Positions 8,507-17,619 of a stretch of DNA of 64,000 nt are shown piece after piece. Position numbers and translations under genes: made by a program. The notes under the pieces were generated by a model. The model did not search any database, had not been told where the DNA came from, and saw only the letters and a list, made by a program, of their open reading frames with translations. Numbering within the stretch: position 1 is the first letter of the stretch; every line of letters starts with the position of its first letter. Origin of the DNA: DATMRS01 sp035566015 (GTDB lineage: Bacteria; Pseudomonadota; Alphaproteobacteria; Sphingomonadales; Sphingomonadaceae); assembly GCA_035566015.1 (NCBI GenBank), contig DATMRS010000008.1:62001-126000 (forward strand). Reading direction: 5' to 3'.

Positions 8507-8970
8507 TATTCGCGCGTCCCGGCTTCGGTGACCGCGCCGGCGAAATCCTCGAAATCCTTGGCCTCAGTGAAATCCTTATAGACGCTGGCGAAGCGGATAT
8601 AGGCGACGCTGTCGAGCGCCTTCAGCCCGTCCATCACCAGCTCGCCGACATGCGTCGCGCTCACTTCGCTTTCGCCCGACGTCTCGATCTGGCGCTGGAT
8701 GCCCGAGACGAGCCGGTCCAGCCGGTCGGGGGCGATCGGCCGCTTGCGGCAGGCGATGGCGACCGACCGTTCGAGCTTCGATCGATCGAAGGGCTGGCGA
8801 TCGCCGTCCTTCTTGACGACCGTCAGTTCGCGCAGTTGCACGCGCTCGAACGTCGTGAAGCGCGCGCCGCAGCCTTCGCATTGCCGCCGACGGCGGATCG
8901 AGGTGCCGTCCTCGGTCGGGCGGCTGTCCTTTACCTGGCTGTCTTCATAGCCGCAGAAGGGACAGCGCAA
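8506..8970 (-). CDS. nrdR: Transcriptional repressor NrdR
   Basis: Nucleotide-sensing repressor of ribonucleotide reductase genes. It has 154 residues, the family length. The zinc ribbon shows CPFC at residues 3-6 and CEGC near 31-34; the ATP-cone follows (VVKKDGDRQPFDRSKLERSV, about 52-71). The start is TTG at 8970, immediately after the glyA stop, giving the canonical N-terminus MRCPFCGYEDSQVKDSRP. No NrdR box search was possible by eye. The tight linkage of folate/one-carbon (glyA) and dNTP control is common in alphaproteobacteria. Confidence 0.95.
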   Translation of the reverse strand: MRCPFCGYEDSQVKDSRPTEDGTSIRRRRQCEGCGARFTTFERVQLRELTVVKKDGDRQPFDRSKLERSVAIACRKRPIAPDRLDRLVSGIQRQIETSGESEVSATHVGELVMDGLKALDSVAYIRFASVYKDFTEAKDFEDFAGAVTEAGTRE

Positions 8971-10296
8971 TCAGCCCTCCGGATAAATGGGGAAGCGTGC
9001 GCACAGGGCGGAAACACGGGCCTGCACCCCGGCCTCGACGGCGGGATCGCCCTCGTCGCCCTTCTCGCGCAACCCGTCGAGCACGTCGGCGATCAAATTG
9101 CCGATCTCGCGGAACTCTTCGGTACCGAAGCCGCGCGTCGTGCCCGCCGGCGTGCCGAGGCGGATGCCCGAGGTGATGGCCGGTTTGGCCGGATCGTACG
9201 GGATCGCATTCTTGTTGCAGGTGATGAAGGCACGATCGAGTGCCTTTTCCGCCGCCTTGCCCGTCGTCTGCTTGGGCCTGAGGTCCACCAGCATCAGATG
9301 GTTGTCGGTGCCGCCCGAGACGATGTCGAGCCCGCGTTCCTGCAAGGTCGCCGCCAATGTCTGCGCATTCTCGACGATCCTGCGTGCGTAATCGCGAAAT
9401 TCGGGGCGCAGCGCCTCGCCCAGCGCCACCGCCTTGGCGGCGATGACATGCATCAGCGGTCCGCCCTGCAAACCCGGGAAGATCGCGCTGTTCATCTTCT
9501 TCGCGATCGTCTCGTCATTGGTGAGGATCAGGCCGCCGCGCGGGCCGCGCAGCGACTTATGCGTCGTCGAGGTGACGACATGCGCGTGGGGCAGCGGGTT
9601 GGGGTGCATGCCGCCCGCGACGAGGCCGGCGAAATGCGCCATGTCGACCATCAGCCACGCACCCACCTCGTCCGCGATCTCGCGGAAGCGTGCGAAATCC
9701 CAGACGCGCGAATAAGCGGTGGCGCCGGCGATGATCAGCTTAGGCCGATGCTGGCGCGCCATCTCGGCGATCGCGTCCATGTCCAGCATCTGGTCCTGCT
9801 GGCGCACGCCATAGGGGATCGGCTTGAACCATTTGCCCGACATGTTGACCGGCGACCCGTGCGTCAGATGGCCGCCGGCGGCGAGATCGAGGCCCATGAA
9901 GCTGTCGCCCGGTTCCAGCAGGCCCAGGAACACAGCCTGGTTCATCTGGCTGCCCGAATTGGCCTGCACATTGGCGAAGCGCGCGCCGAACAGCTCCTTG
10001 GCCCGCTCGATCGCCAGCGTCTCGATCACGTCGACATATTCGCAGCCGCCATAATAGCGCTTGCCCGGATAGCCCTCGGCATATTTGTTGGTGAGGATCG
10101 AACCCTGCGCCTCCAGCACCGCGCGCGAGACAATATTCTCCGAGGCGATCAGTTCGATCTTGTCGCGCTGGCGGCCGAGTTCGTCGGCGATGCTGGCCGC
10201 GATCGCGGGATCGGACTCCGCCAGGCTGCGGGTGAAGAAGCCGCCGGCCGACGCATCCGACGGCGTGGGGGCCAGGCGGACGGGGTTCGTGCTCAT
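8971..10296 (-). CDS. glyA: Serine hydroxymethyltransferase
   Basis: PLP enzyme that interconverts serine and glycine while charging tetrahydrofolate with a one-carbon unit. It has 441 residues, with the PLP-lysine motif VTSTTHKSLRGPRGG at about residues 236-250 and the conserved YAEGYPGKRYYGGC segment near residue 75. Its ATG overlaps the rpiB stop (ATGA), and the nrdR start abuts its own stop, so rpiB-glyA-nrdR-trmJ reads as one operon on the minus strand. The one-carbon product feeds the folate genes found elsewhere in the window. Confidence 0.97.
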   Translation of the reverse strand: MSTNPVRLAPTPSDASAGGFFTRSLAESDPAIAASIADELGRQRDKIELIASENIVSRAVLEAQGSILTNKYAEGYPGKRYYGGCEYVDVIETLAIERAKELFGARFANVQANSGSQMNQAVFLGLLEPGDSFMGLDLAAGGHLTHGSPVNMSGKWFKPIPYGVRQQDQMLDMDAIAEMARQHRPKLIIAGATAYSRVWDFARFREIADEVGAWLMVDMAHFAGLVAGGMHPNPLPHAHVVTSTTHKSLRGPRGGLILTNDETIAKKMNSAIFPGLQGGPLMHVIAAKAVALGEALRPEFRDYARRIVENAQTLAATLQERGLDIVSGGTDNHLMLVDLRPKQTTGKAAEKALDRAFITCNKNAIPYDPAKPAITSGIRLGTPAGTTRGFGTEEFREIGNLIADVLDGLREKGDEGDPAVEAGVQARVSALCARFPIYPEG

Positions 10297-10766
10297 GCGG
10301 GCTGCCTTTCGGAGGAGAGAGCGGTGAGATCGGGATGGCCGAGCTTCTCGACACGCCGCGCGTGGCGGCCGCCGTCGAAGGCGGTGCCGAGAAATTCAGT
10401 GAGAATGTCCTTCGCGGTATCGACACCGACGAGCCGCGCGCCGAAGGCGACGACATTGGCGTCGTTATGCTGCCGGGCGAGGCGGGCCGAAAGTCCGTCG
10501 TCAACGCGCGCGCAGCGACAGGCGGGATTGCGGTTCACCGCGATCGAGATGCCGATGCCCGATCCGCACAGCGCGACGCCCTTCGTCGCCTCGCCCGCGG
10601 CGATGCTCGCCGCCAGCTTGTAGCCATAATCGGGATAATCGACCGAGTCGGCGGTCGCGGGGCCGAGATCGCGCACGACATGGCCCTGTTCGCGCAGCCA
10701 TTCGGCGAGGATCGCCTTCAGTTCGAAAGCGGCGTGATCGGATGCGATGGCGATCGTCTCGGCCAA
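10293..10766 (-). CDS. rpiB: Ribose-5-phosphate isomerase B
   Basis: Interconverts ribose-5-phosphate and ribulose-5-phosphate in the pentose phosphate pathway. It has 157 residues with the RpiB/LacAB fold: IASDHAAFELK at the N-terminus, the catalytic Cys motif GVALCGSGIGISIAVNR at about 66-82, and NVVAFGARLVG. The start is TTG at 10766, the first upstream start that gives the family N-terminus (AETIAIASDHAAFELK). It is the first gene of the rpiB-glyA-nrdR-trmJ run, 132 bp downstream of hemA, so a promoter in that gap is likely although none stands out. Confidence 0.93.
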   Translation of the reverse strand: MAETIAIASDHAAFELKAILAEWLREQGHVVRDLGPATADSVDYPDYGYKLAASIAAGEATKGVALCGSGIGISIAVNRNPACRCARVDDGLSARLARQHNDANVVAFGARLVGVDTAKDILTEFLGTAFDGGRHARRVEKLGHPDLTALSSERQPA

Positions 10767-10873
10767 CAGACGGGTCCTTACGAATTCGGTCCGGGGAATC
10801 GATGGCGGCTATCTAGTGGCTATGCCGCCGAAACGCCACCGCCCAATGTGGCGCGGCGCATTTTTGAGTTATC

Positions 10874-10885
10874 CTGGTGCACCAG
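10874..10885. repeat. 12-bp perfect palindrome CTGGTGCACCAG between rpiB and hemA
   Basis: Self-complementary 12-mer inside the 132-bp gap, 14 bp downstream of the hemA stop and upstream of rpiB. An outer pair GTTA/TAAC extends the symmetry with interruptions. It could be the core of a hemA terminator or an operator for the rpiB operon; the sequence alone does not decide. Confidence 0.4.
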
Positions 10886-10898
10886 TAACCGAAAAAGC

Positions 10899-12122
10899 TC
10901 AGGCGGCGAGCCGCAGCTCCATCCGGTCCCAGATCTCGACGAGCGCGTCGGTCAGCTCGCGCATCATCGCCTCGTCATGCGTCGGACCGGGGGTGAAGCG
11001 CAGCCGTTCCGTCCCGCGCGGGACGGTGGGATAATTGATCGGCTGCACATAGACGCCATATTCGGCGAGCAATATGTCGCTGATCCGCTTGGCGTTCACC
11101 GGATCGCCGACCATCAGCGGCACGATATGCGTGGTCGACGGCATCACCGGCAGGCCCGCCTCGCGGAACATCGCCTTGAGCTTCGCCGCCGCTTCCTGCT
11201 GCGCATCACGCTCGACACTTGACGCCTTCAGATGACGGATGCTCGCCAGCGCGCCGGCGACGAGCACCGGCGAGAGCGAGGTGGTGAAGATGAAGCCGGG
11301 CGCGTAGCTGCGGATCACGTCGATGATCGTCTTGTCCGCCGCGATATAGCCGCCCATGACGCCGATCGCCTTGGCCAGCGTGCCTTCGATGATGGTGAGG
11401 CGGTGCGCCGCGCCGTCGCGATCCGAAATGCCGCCGCCGCGCGGGCCGTACATGCCGACGGCGTGCACCTCGTCCAGATAGGTCAGCGCGTTATATTTGT
11501 CGGCAAGATCGCAGATCGCGTGGATGGGCGAGACGTCGCCGTCCATCGAATAAACGCTTTCGAAGGCGATCAGCTTCGGCGCCTGCGGATCGGCCGCGGC
11601 AAGCAGCTCTTCGAGATGGGCGAGATCATTGTGCCGGAAAACGCGCTTCTCGCAGCCCGAATTGCGGATGCCCGCGATCATCGAGGCGTGGTTCAGCTCG
11701 TCCGAGAAGATGATGCAGCCCGGCAGCACCTTGGCGATCGTCGAGAGCGTCGCTTCGTTCGAGACATAGCCCGAGGTGAAGAGCAACGCGCCTTCCTTGC
11801 CGTGCAGGTCGGCCAGCTCCGCTTCGAGATCGTTATGATAATGGGTGTTGCCGCCGATGTTGCGCGTGCCGCCCGAGCCGGCGCCGACATCGTGGAGCGC
11901 TTCCTCCATCGCCGCGATGACATCGGGATGCTGGCCCATCGACAGATAGTCGTTCGAGCACCAGACGGTGATCGGCTTTGGCCCGTTATGCCCCGCGAAG
12001 CAGCGCGCGTTGGGAAAGGCGCCCTTGTTGCGGAGAATTTCGATGAAGACCCGGTAGCGCCCCTCGGCATGAAGGCGGTCAATCGCCTGGGCGAATACGC
12101 GCTGATAATCCAAGAGATTCAC
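10899..12122 (-). CDS. hemA: 5-aminolevulinate synthase (C4 pathway)
   Basis: PLP enzyme that condenses glycine and succinyl-CoA to 5-aminolevulinate, the first step of heme synthesis by the Shemin route that is typical of alphaproteobacteria. It has 407 residues. Visible hallmarks are the N-terminal YRVFIEILRNKGAFPNA, the glycine-binding VWCSNDYLSMGQHP, the cofactor-binding YLDEVHAVGMYGPRGGG and the PLP lysine in TLAKAIGVMGGYIA (about residue 248). The start is GTG at 12122. It stands alone between murI (121 bp upstream) and rpiB. Confidence 0.96.
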   Translation of the reverse strand: MNLLDYQRVFAQAIDRLHAEGRYRVFIEILRNKGAFPNARCFAGHNGPKPITVWCSNDYLSMGQHPDVIAAMEEALHDVGAGSGGTRNIGGNTHYHNDLEAELADLHGKEGALLFTSGYVSNEATLSTIAKVLPGCIIFSDELNHASMIAGIRNSGCEKRVFRHNDLAHLEELLAAADPQAPKLIAFESVYSMDGDVSPIHAICDLADKYNALTYLDEVHAVGMYGPRGGGISDRDGAAHRLTIIEGTLAKAIGVMGGYIAADKTIIDVIRSYAPGFIFTTSLSPVLVAGALASIRHLKASSVERDAQQEAAAKLKAMFREAGLPVMPSTTHIVPLMVGDPVNAKRISDILLAEYGVYVQPINYPTVPRGTERLRFTPGPTHDEAMMRELTDALVEIWDRMELRLAA

Positions 12123-12242
12123 TCCACGGGACTCTTCGGGCGCGTATCTATGCGCTGAGCCGCCCGGAATCCAGCGCGAACGGCTCGCAATAAGCGGCGC
12201 CCCTTGCCGGGCGACCCGCCGAAAGGCTGAGGCTGGCCTGCG

Positions 12243-13040
12243 TCAGAGAAACTCGATCCGTTTGAGGCCGAAGCGGGCGAGCGCATCGCTGAGGCCCGGC
12301 GACAGGTCGAAGCGCGCGGTGAAAACGGCGACTCCCTCGACTGGCGTGGCGGGCCAGCCCTGTCCTTCGGTGAGAAAGGCGACGCGGCGCGCAATACCGG
12401 GGCCGCCGTCCACGAACGTCAGCGGGCGCGGGCTGGCCGCCGCCAACTCGTCCTCAACCAACGGGAAATGCGTGCAGGCGAGGACGACCGTGTCGATCCG
12501 CTCGCCGCCGGGCTTCCCGAGCAGGCCACACAGTTCGCGCGCATAATCGGCAGGATCGGTGGCGTCACCGCGCAGCTTGGCCTCGGCCAGTTCCACCAGC
12601 CGCGCCGAGCCGTGGCGGATGACGAGGCAGTCCGCCGCGAACTCGGCCGACAGCCGGTCGACATAGGGCTGGCGGACCGTCCCGTCGGTGCCCAGCACCC
12701 CGATCGCGCGCGTCGTCGAAAGCGCGGCGGCGGGCTTGATCGCGGGCACCGTGCCCACCACCGGCACCGCGAGCGCCGCGCGCACCGTGGTGAGCGCCAT
12801 CGTCGAGGCGGTGTTGCAGGCGATCACGACGAGACGGGGGCGATAGCGCTCCACCAGACGCCCGAGCAGCGCGGGCACCCGCGTCGCGATCTCGGCTTCG
12901 CTGCGCGTGCCATACGGAAATCCGCCATTGTCAGCGGCATAGACGATCGGCGCCTGCGGCAGCAGCGCGCGGGTGGGGCCGAGGACGGAGAGACCGCCCA
13001 CGCCGGAATCGAAAAAGAGGATCGGGCTGGCATCGTTCAT
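12243..13040 (-). CDS. murI: Glutamate racemase
   Basis: Makes D-glutamate for peptidoglycan. It has 265 residues with both catalytic cysteines in their motifs: VVIACNTAST at about 71-80 and VVLACTHFPLVEDE at about 186-199. The N-terminal FFDSGVGGLSVL is the substrate-binding loop. It is divergent from plsY, with a 134-bp intergenic region holding a candidate plsY promoter and a 16-bp palindrome. Neighbouring plsY acts in phospholipid synthesis, so the divergent region may serve two cell-envelope genes. Confidence 0.95.
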   Translation of the reverse strand: MNDASPILFFDSGVGGLSVLGPTRALLPQAPIVYAADNGGFPYGTRSEAEIATRVPALLGRLVERYRPRLVVIACNTASTMALTTVRAALAVPVVGTVPAIKPAAALSTTRAIGVLGTDGTVRQPYVDRLSAEFAADCLVIRHGSARLVELAEAKLRGDATDPADYARELCGLLGKPGGERIDTVVLACTHFPLVEDELAAASPRPLTFVDGGPGIARRVAFLTEGQGWPATPVEGVAVFTARFDLSPGLSDALARFGLKRIEFL

Positions 13041-13119
13041 GGCGGCCCGCCATACGATCCGCTGCGGCCCGAGAAAAGCGCGCGCCTGTGGATATCTGCG
13101 AAAAGCGATAATTTGCAGA

Positions 13120-13161
13120 TTGTTAGATAGGGCAAATATGGTTTATGTTGCATATGCAACA
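13120..13161 (+). promoter_or_regulatory. Candidate plsY promoter overlapped by a 16-bp palindrome
   Basis: TTGTTA (13120-13125), an 18-nt spacer and TATGTT (13144-13149) form a moderate sigma-70 promoter. The perfect palindrome TGTTGCATATGCAACA occupies 13146-13161, overlapping the -10 and the expected transcription start, which is where a repressor would sit. Its arms TGTTGC/GCAACA also occur downstream of fliS (4166-4180). No regulator can be named. Confidence 0.4.
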
Positions 13162-13174
13162 GAGGGATCACCTT

Positions 13175-13771
13175 TTGGACATCGGACCTATGACGTCGGC
13201 CGCGCTGGCGCTGCTGGGTGGGTATCTGCTCGGATCGATTCCGTTCGGCGTCCTCGTCACGCGCCTGGCGGGGGCCGGCGACGTGCGACAGATCGGTTCG
13301 GGCAATATCGGCGCCACCAACGTGCTCAGGACCGGCCATAAGGGGCTGGCGGCGCTGACGTTGCTGCTCGACATGGGAAAGGGCGCGGTCGCGGTGCTCC
13401 TCGCCGGCTGGTTCGCGCCCGATCTCGTGCCGCTGGCGGCGGTCGGCGCCTTTTTCGGCCACCTCTATCCGGTCTGGCTGCGTTTCAGGGGCGGTAAGGG
13501 CGTGGCGACGTTGCTGGGCCTCGCGCTCGCGCTGTACTGGCCGTGCGGGCTGGCGTTCGCGCTCGTCTGGCTGGGGGCGGTGCTGGCGACGCGCTACTCC
13601 TCGGTCGGCGGCATCGCGAGCGCCTTTGCGCCGCCGGTGGTCGCCGCTTTTGCGGCGCGTTCCGGGCTGACCCTGATGTTTCTCGCTTTCGCCCTGATGG
13701 TGCTCTGGAAGCATCGCGGCAATCTGGAAAGGCTGCTGGCGGGCACCGAACCGCGGATCGGCGCGGCCTGA
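13175..13771 (+). CDS. plsY: Glycerol-3-phosphate acyltransferase PlsY
   Basis: Inner-membrane enzyme that transfers the acyl group of acyl-phosphate to glycerol-3-phosphate, starting phospholipid synthesis. The three family motifs are visible: GSGNIGATNVLR near residue 35, RFRGGKGVAT near 100 and the segment around HRGNLERLLAGTEPRI at the C-terminus. There are five membrane segments. TTG 13175 has the best ribosome site (AGAGGGA at 13161-13167); ATG 13190 gives the common family start, and ATG 13145 is open in frame but would lie upstream of the predicted transcript start. dprA begins 1 bp after the stop. Confidence 0.9.
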   Translation: MDIGPMTSAALALLGGYLLGSIPFGVLVTRLAGAGDVRQIGSGNIGATNVLRTGHKGLAALTLLLDMGKGAVAVLLAGWFAPDLVPLAAVGAFFGHLYPVWLRFRGGKGVATLLGLALALYWPCGLAFALVWLGAVLATRYSSVGGIASAFAPPVVAAFAARSGLTLMFLAFALMVLWKHRGNLERLLAGTEPRIGAA

Positions 13772-13772
13772 C

Positions 13773-14870
13773 TTGTCCGACGCGGTAGACCTGGAAGACC
13801 GGATCGCACGGCTGCGCCTGATCCGCACGCCGACGATCGGCCCGATCACCTATGCCCAGCTTCTCGCGCGTTTCGGCACGGCGCAACTGGCGCTGAAGGC
13901 GGTGCCCGATCTCGCCCGGCGCGGCGGCGGCAAGCCGCCCGTGCTGGCGACGCGCGATGCGATCGAACGGGAGATCGCGGTGGTCGCGGCGCTGGGCGCG
14001 CGCTACCTGTTTCGCGGCGAAGGCGCTTATCCGCCGCTGCTGGCTGAGATTGAAAGCGCGCCGCCCGCGATCATCGCGAAAGGCGATCGCGCGCTCACCC
14101 GCCGGCCGGCGGTGGCGATGGTCGGCGCGCGCAACGCCTCGGCCGCCGCGATCCGTTTCGCACGCCAGCTTGCCGCCGATCTCGCCGCCGAGGGGGTGAT
14201 CGTCGTTTCGGGGCTGGCGCGCGGCATCGACACCGCCGCGCATGGCGGCGCGCTCGACGGCGGCACGATCGCGGTGATCGCGGGCGGCATCGACGTCACC
14301 TACCCGCCCGAAAATGCCGATCTCCAGCGCGCGATCGGGGAGCGCGGCCTGCTGATCGCCGAACAGCCGCCGGGACTGGAGCCGCGCGCGCGCCATTTCC
14401 CCTATCGCAACCGGATCATCGCCGGCATCGCGCGCGGCACGGTGGTGGTTGAGGCGGCGCCGCGATCAGGCTCGCTCATCACCGCGCGCTATGCCGGCGA
14501 GTTCGGGCGCGACGTGATGGCGGTGCCCGGATCGCCGCTCGATCCGCGCGCGCAGGGCTGCAACCATCTCATCCGCGACGGCGCGATTTTGGTGCAGAGC
14601 GTCGCCGACATTCTCGAATCGCTTGGCCCAATCGGCGGTGGTCCGGTGGCGAGCCCGCCGCAATCTTACGCGCCGCCGCCCTCCAGCATCGACGCGAGCG
14701 AGAGGGAGCGACGGCTGGTGGCGGGGCTGCTCGGCCCCGTGCCCGTGCCGGTGGACGAACTGGTGCGGCTCAGCGACTTGCCGCCCGCCATCGTCCAGAC
14801 AATATTGCTGGAGCTGGAGCTGGCCGGGCGGCTGGAACGTCATGCCGGCGGTCGCGTCAGCCTCGCCTGA
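13773..14870 (+). CDS. dprA: DNA-processing protein DprA
   Basis: Cytosolic protein that loads RecA on incoming single-stranded DNA during natural transformation. It has 365 residues. The Rossmann-like core shows PAVAMVGARNAS, VSGLARGIDTAAHGGAL and PYRNRIIAGIARGTVVVEA; a winged-helix DprA C-terminal domain follows a Pro-rich linker (about 290-365). The start is TTG at 13773, one base after the plsY stop. ComM (26097-27605) is a second transformation-associated protein in the window, so natural competence is plausible, though neither protein proves it. Confidence 0.92.
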   Translation: MSDAVDLEDRIARLRLIRTPTIGPITYAQLLARFGTAQLALKAVPDLARRGGGKPPVLATRDAIEREIAVVAALGARYLFRGEGAYPPLLAEIESAPPAIIAKGDRALTRRPAVAMVGARNASAAAIRFARQLAADLAAEGVIVVSGLARGIDTAAHGGALDGGTIAVIAGGIDVTYPPENADLQRAIGERGLLIAEQPPGLEPRARHFPYRNRIIAGIARGTVVVEAAPRSGSLITARYAGEFGRDVMAVPGSPLDPRAQGCNHLIRDGAILVQSVADILESLGPIGGGPVASPPQSYAPPPSSIDASERERRLVAGLLGPVPVPVDELVRLSDLPPAIVQTILLELELAGRLERHAGGRVSLA

Positions 14871-14948
14871 CACCTGCGTCATGCCTCTTGACGAGTCGCG
14901 GTCTGCATTCCCACCCTTGCGCGTACGTATGAGGGACCTGCCGATTTC

Positions 14949-17510
14949 ATGAAACTTGTCGTCGTCGAATCGCCCGCCAAGGCGAAAACCATCGAGAAAT
15001 ATCTCGGCCCCGGCCATCGCGTGCTGGCCTCCTACGGCCATGTCCGTGACCTGCCGGCGAAGGACGGCTCGGTCGATCCCGAGAACGGCTTCGCGATGGA
15101 GTGGGAAAATTACGCCGACAAGGCGCGCCAGCTGAAGGCGATCACCGACGAGGCGAAGAGCGCCGACACGCTGATCCTCGCGACTGACCCCGATCGCGAG
15201 GGCGAGGCGATTTCCTGGCATGTGCAGGAAGTGCTGAAGAAGCGTCGCGCACTGCCCGTCGACGTGCAACGCGTCACCTTCAATGCGATCACCAAGTCGG
15301 CCGTCACCGACGCGATGGCGCATCCGCGCGCGATCGATGAGGATCTGGTGGACGCCTATCGGGCGCGCCGCGCGCTCGACTATCTCGTCGGCTTCACCCT
15401 GTCGCCGGTGCTGTGGCGCAAGCTGCCGGGCGCCAAGTCGGCGGGGCGGGTGCAGTCGGTCGCGTTGCGCCTCGTCGTGCTGCGCGAGCGTGAGATAGAA
15501 GCGTTCAAGCCGCAGGAATATTGGTCCGTCGCCGCCGATATGGAACAGGATGGCGTGCCGTTCATCGCCCGTCTGGTTCGCTGGCGCGGGGAGAAGATCG
15601 ATCGGCTTTCGATCGGCACGGGCAAGGATGCCGAGGCCGCGAAGGCCGATGTCGAGACGGGCCGTTTCGCTGTCGCCTCGGTCGAGACGAAGCCGCTCAC
15701 GCGCAATCCGCCGCCGCCCTTCACCACATCGACGCTCCAGCAAGAGGCCGCGCGCAAGCTCGGTTTCTCGGCCAGCCACACGATGCGGGTCGCCCAGAAT
15801 CTCTACGAGGACGGGGCGATCACTTATATGCGGACCGACGGCGTCCAGATGGATGCCGGCGCGATTTCCGCCGCGCGCGGCGCGATCGCGAACCGCTATG
15901 ACGCCTCCTATGTGCCCGACAAGCCGCGCCATTATTCGGCGAAGGCGAAGAATGCGCAGGAGGCGCATGAGGCGATCCGGCCCACCGATTTCGCGAAGGA
16001 CCGCGCCGGCTCGGGCGATCATGCGCGCCTCTACGACCTGATCTTCAAGCGCGCGCTGGCGAGCCAGATGGCCTCCGCGCGGCTGGAGCGGACGACGGTG
16101 GAGCTGGTCGACGGCACCGGCCAGCACGCGCTGCGCGCCACCGGGCAGGTGGTGCTCTTCCCCGGCTATCTCGCCCTCTATGAGGAAGGCCGCGACGACA
16201 AGCCGGCGGGTGCGGGCGCGGGCGAGGAGGAGGATGACAGCCGCCGCCTGCCGCATCTGAAGGAGGGCGACAGCCCCGCGAAGAAGGCGGTCCATGCCGA
16301 GCAGCATTTCACCCAGCCGCCGCCGCGCTATTCGGAGGCGAGCCTCGTCAAGAAGATGGAGGAGTTGGGGATCGGCCGCCCGTCCACCTATGCCTCGATC
16401 CTCCAGACGCTCAAGGATCGCGACTATGTGACGATCGAGAAGAACCGCTTCATTCCGCAGGAAAGCGGCCGCCTCGTCACCTCCTTCCTCGAACGCTTCT
16501 TCGAACGCTATGTCAGCTTCGATTTCACCGCCGGGCTGGAGGAGGAACTGGACGATATTTCCGGCGGCCGCGCGCAGTGGCAGGCGGTGCTCGAAGCTTT
16601 CTGGCGCGATTTCAAGCCCAAGACGGCGGAGGTGATGGAGCAGAAGCCGAGCGAGGTGACCGCCGCGCTCGACGAGTTCCTCGCCCCCTATCTTTTCCCC
16701 GATAAGGGCGACGGCAGCGATCCGCGTCTCTGCCCGGTCTGCCAGAACGGGCGGCTGGCGCTGCGCGGCGGGCGCTTCGGCGCCTTCATCGCCTGCTCCA
16801 ACTATCCCGAGTGCCGCTATACGCGCCGCTTCGGTCAGGGCGGCGCGGAGCAAAGCGGGGCCGATGCCGGCCCGGTCGTACTCGGCGCCGATCCGGCGAC
16901 GGGCGAGGAGGTGACGAAGCGCACCGGCCGCTTTGGCCCCTATGTCCAGCTTGGCGAGGGCAAGGAGGCGAAGCGCGGATCGATCCCCAAGGACGTGCCC
17001 GAGGCGGACGTGGATCTGGGCTGGGCGCTGAAACTGCTCTCGCTCCCGCGCGAGATCGGCGCGCATCCCGAAACGGGCAAGCCGATCACCGCCTCGATCG
17101 GCCGCTACGGTCCCTATCTCGCGCATGACGGCAAATATGCGCGGCTCGGTTCCACCGCCGAGGTGTTCGAGACGGGGATGAACGCCGCCGTCGTCAAGCT
17201 GGCCGAGGCGGCGGCAGGCGGCGGGCGGCGGCAGGCCGCGCGCGAGCCGCTCAAGACCTTCGGCGAAAGCCCCGTAACGGGCAAGGAAGTCAAGCTGATG
17301 GAAGGGCGCTTCGGCCCTTATGTCACCGACGGCGAAACCAACGCGACACTTCCCAAGTCGGCTGATCCCGCGACGCTCGACGCCGAAACCGCGCTGCGCC
17401 TCCTCGCCGAACGCGCGGCGAAGGGCCCCGCCAAGGGGAAGGCGAAAAAGAAAGCCGCGCCGAAGAAGGCGGTGACGAAAAAGGCCGGCGCGAAGAAGAA
17501 GGCCGATTGA
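14949..17510 (+). CDS. topA: DNA topoisomerase I
   Basis: Type IA topoisomerase that relaxes negative supercoils. It has 853 residues. The Toprim domain starts MKLVVVESPAKAKTIEKYLG and holds the acidic DTDPDREGE-like motif (ATDPDREGEAISWH, about 78-91). The active-site tyrosine is Tyr293 in ITYMRTDG. A C-terminal zinc ribbon (CPVC...CSNYPEC, about 597-621) is followed by repeated topoisomerase C-terminal modules (GRFGPYV repeats) and a Lys/Ala-rich basic tail that likely aids DNA binding. It follows dprA by 78 bp without a strong promoter visible to me. Confidence 0.97.
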   Translation: MKLVVVESPAKAKTIEKYLGPGHRVLASYGHVRDLPAKDGSVDPENGFAMEWENYADKARQLKAITDEAKSADTLILATDPDREGEAISWHVQEVLKKRRALPVDVQRVTFNAITKSAVTDAMAHPRAIDEDLVDAYRARRALDYLVGFTLSPVLWRKLPGAKSAGRVQSVALRLVVLREREIEAFKPQEYWSVAADMEQDGVPFIARLVRWRGEKIDRLSIGTGKDAEAAKADVETGRFAVASVETKPLTRNPPPPFTTSTLQQEAARKLGFSASHTMRVAQNLYEDGAITYMRTDGVQMDAGAISAARGAIANRYDASYVPDKPRHYSAKAKNAQEAHEAIRPTDFAKDRAGSGDHARLYDLIFKRALASQMASARLERTTVELVDGTGQHALRATGQVVLFPGYLALYEEGRDDKPAGAGAGEEEDDSRRLPHLKEGDSPAKKAVHAEQHFTQPPPRYSEASLVKKMEELGIGRPSTYASILQTLKDRDYVTIEKNRFIPQESGRLVTSFLERFFERYVSFDFTAGLEEELDDISGGRAQWQAVLEAFWRDFKPKTAEVMEQKPSEVTAALDEFLAPYLFPDKGDGSDPRLCPVCQNGRLALRGGRFGAFIACSNYPECRYTRRFGQGGAEQSGADAGPVVLGADPATGEEVTKRTGRFGPYVQLGEGKEAKRGSIPKDVPEADVDLGWALKLLSLPREIGAHPETGKPITASIGRYGPYLAHDGKYARLGSTAEVFETGMNAAVVKLAEAAAGGGRRQAAREPLKTFGESPVTGKEVKLMEGRFGPYVTDGETNATLPKSADPATLDAETALRLLAERAAKGPAKGKAKKKAAPKKAVTKKAGAKKKAD

Positions 17511-17556
17511 TCCCAAAGTCTGTGGGGGTTTTCAGAACGCTTCTAAACCTGCCTGA

Positions 17557-17578
17557 CATTCCCGCGCAGGCGGGAATG
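17557..17578. repeat. Family C palindrome (CATTCCCGC-GCAG-GCGGGAATG)
   Basis: Perfect 9-bp arms around a 4-nt loop, located in the 238-bp gap downstream of topA and next to a Family A copy. It is a different REP-like sequence from Family A and could act as a transcript end for topA. A weaker CCCA/TGGG hairpin followed by TTTT lies just before it (about 17514-17531). Confidence 0.6.
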
Positions 17579-17619
17579 ACGAATTGGGAGCAGGCGCGAT
17601 TCCGCCCATCACTCCAACT

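Noticed and set aside
8491..10623. 710-codon open frame antisense to nrdR/glyA/rpiB
   Set aside because: Same artefact: low-complexity Arg/Ala/Asp composition, no start context, and conserved genes on the other strand.
12119..12394. Small minus-strand ORF between hemA and murI
   Set aside because: Mostly overlaps the murI 3' end in another frame; Ser/Pro/Arg-rich with no ribosome site. The 120-bp gap itself shows no clear signal.
14466..17516. 1016-codon open frame antisense to dprA/topA
   Set aside because: Arg/His-rich, compositionally biased translation with no recognisable domain, fully opposite topA, whose motifs are intact. Long antisense frames are expected in DNA with high-GC third codon positions.
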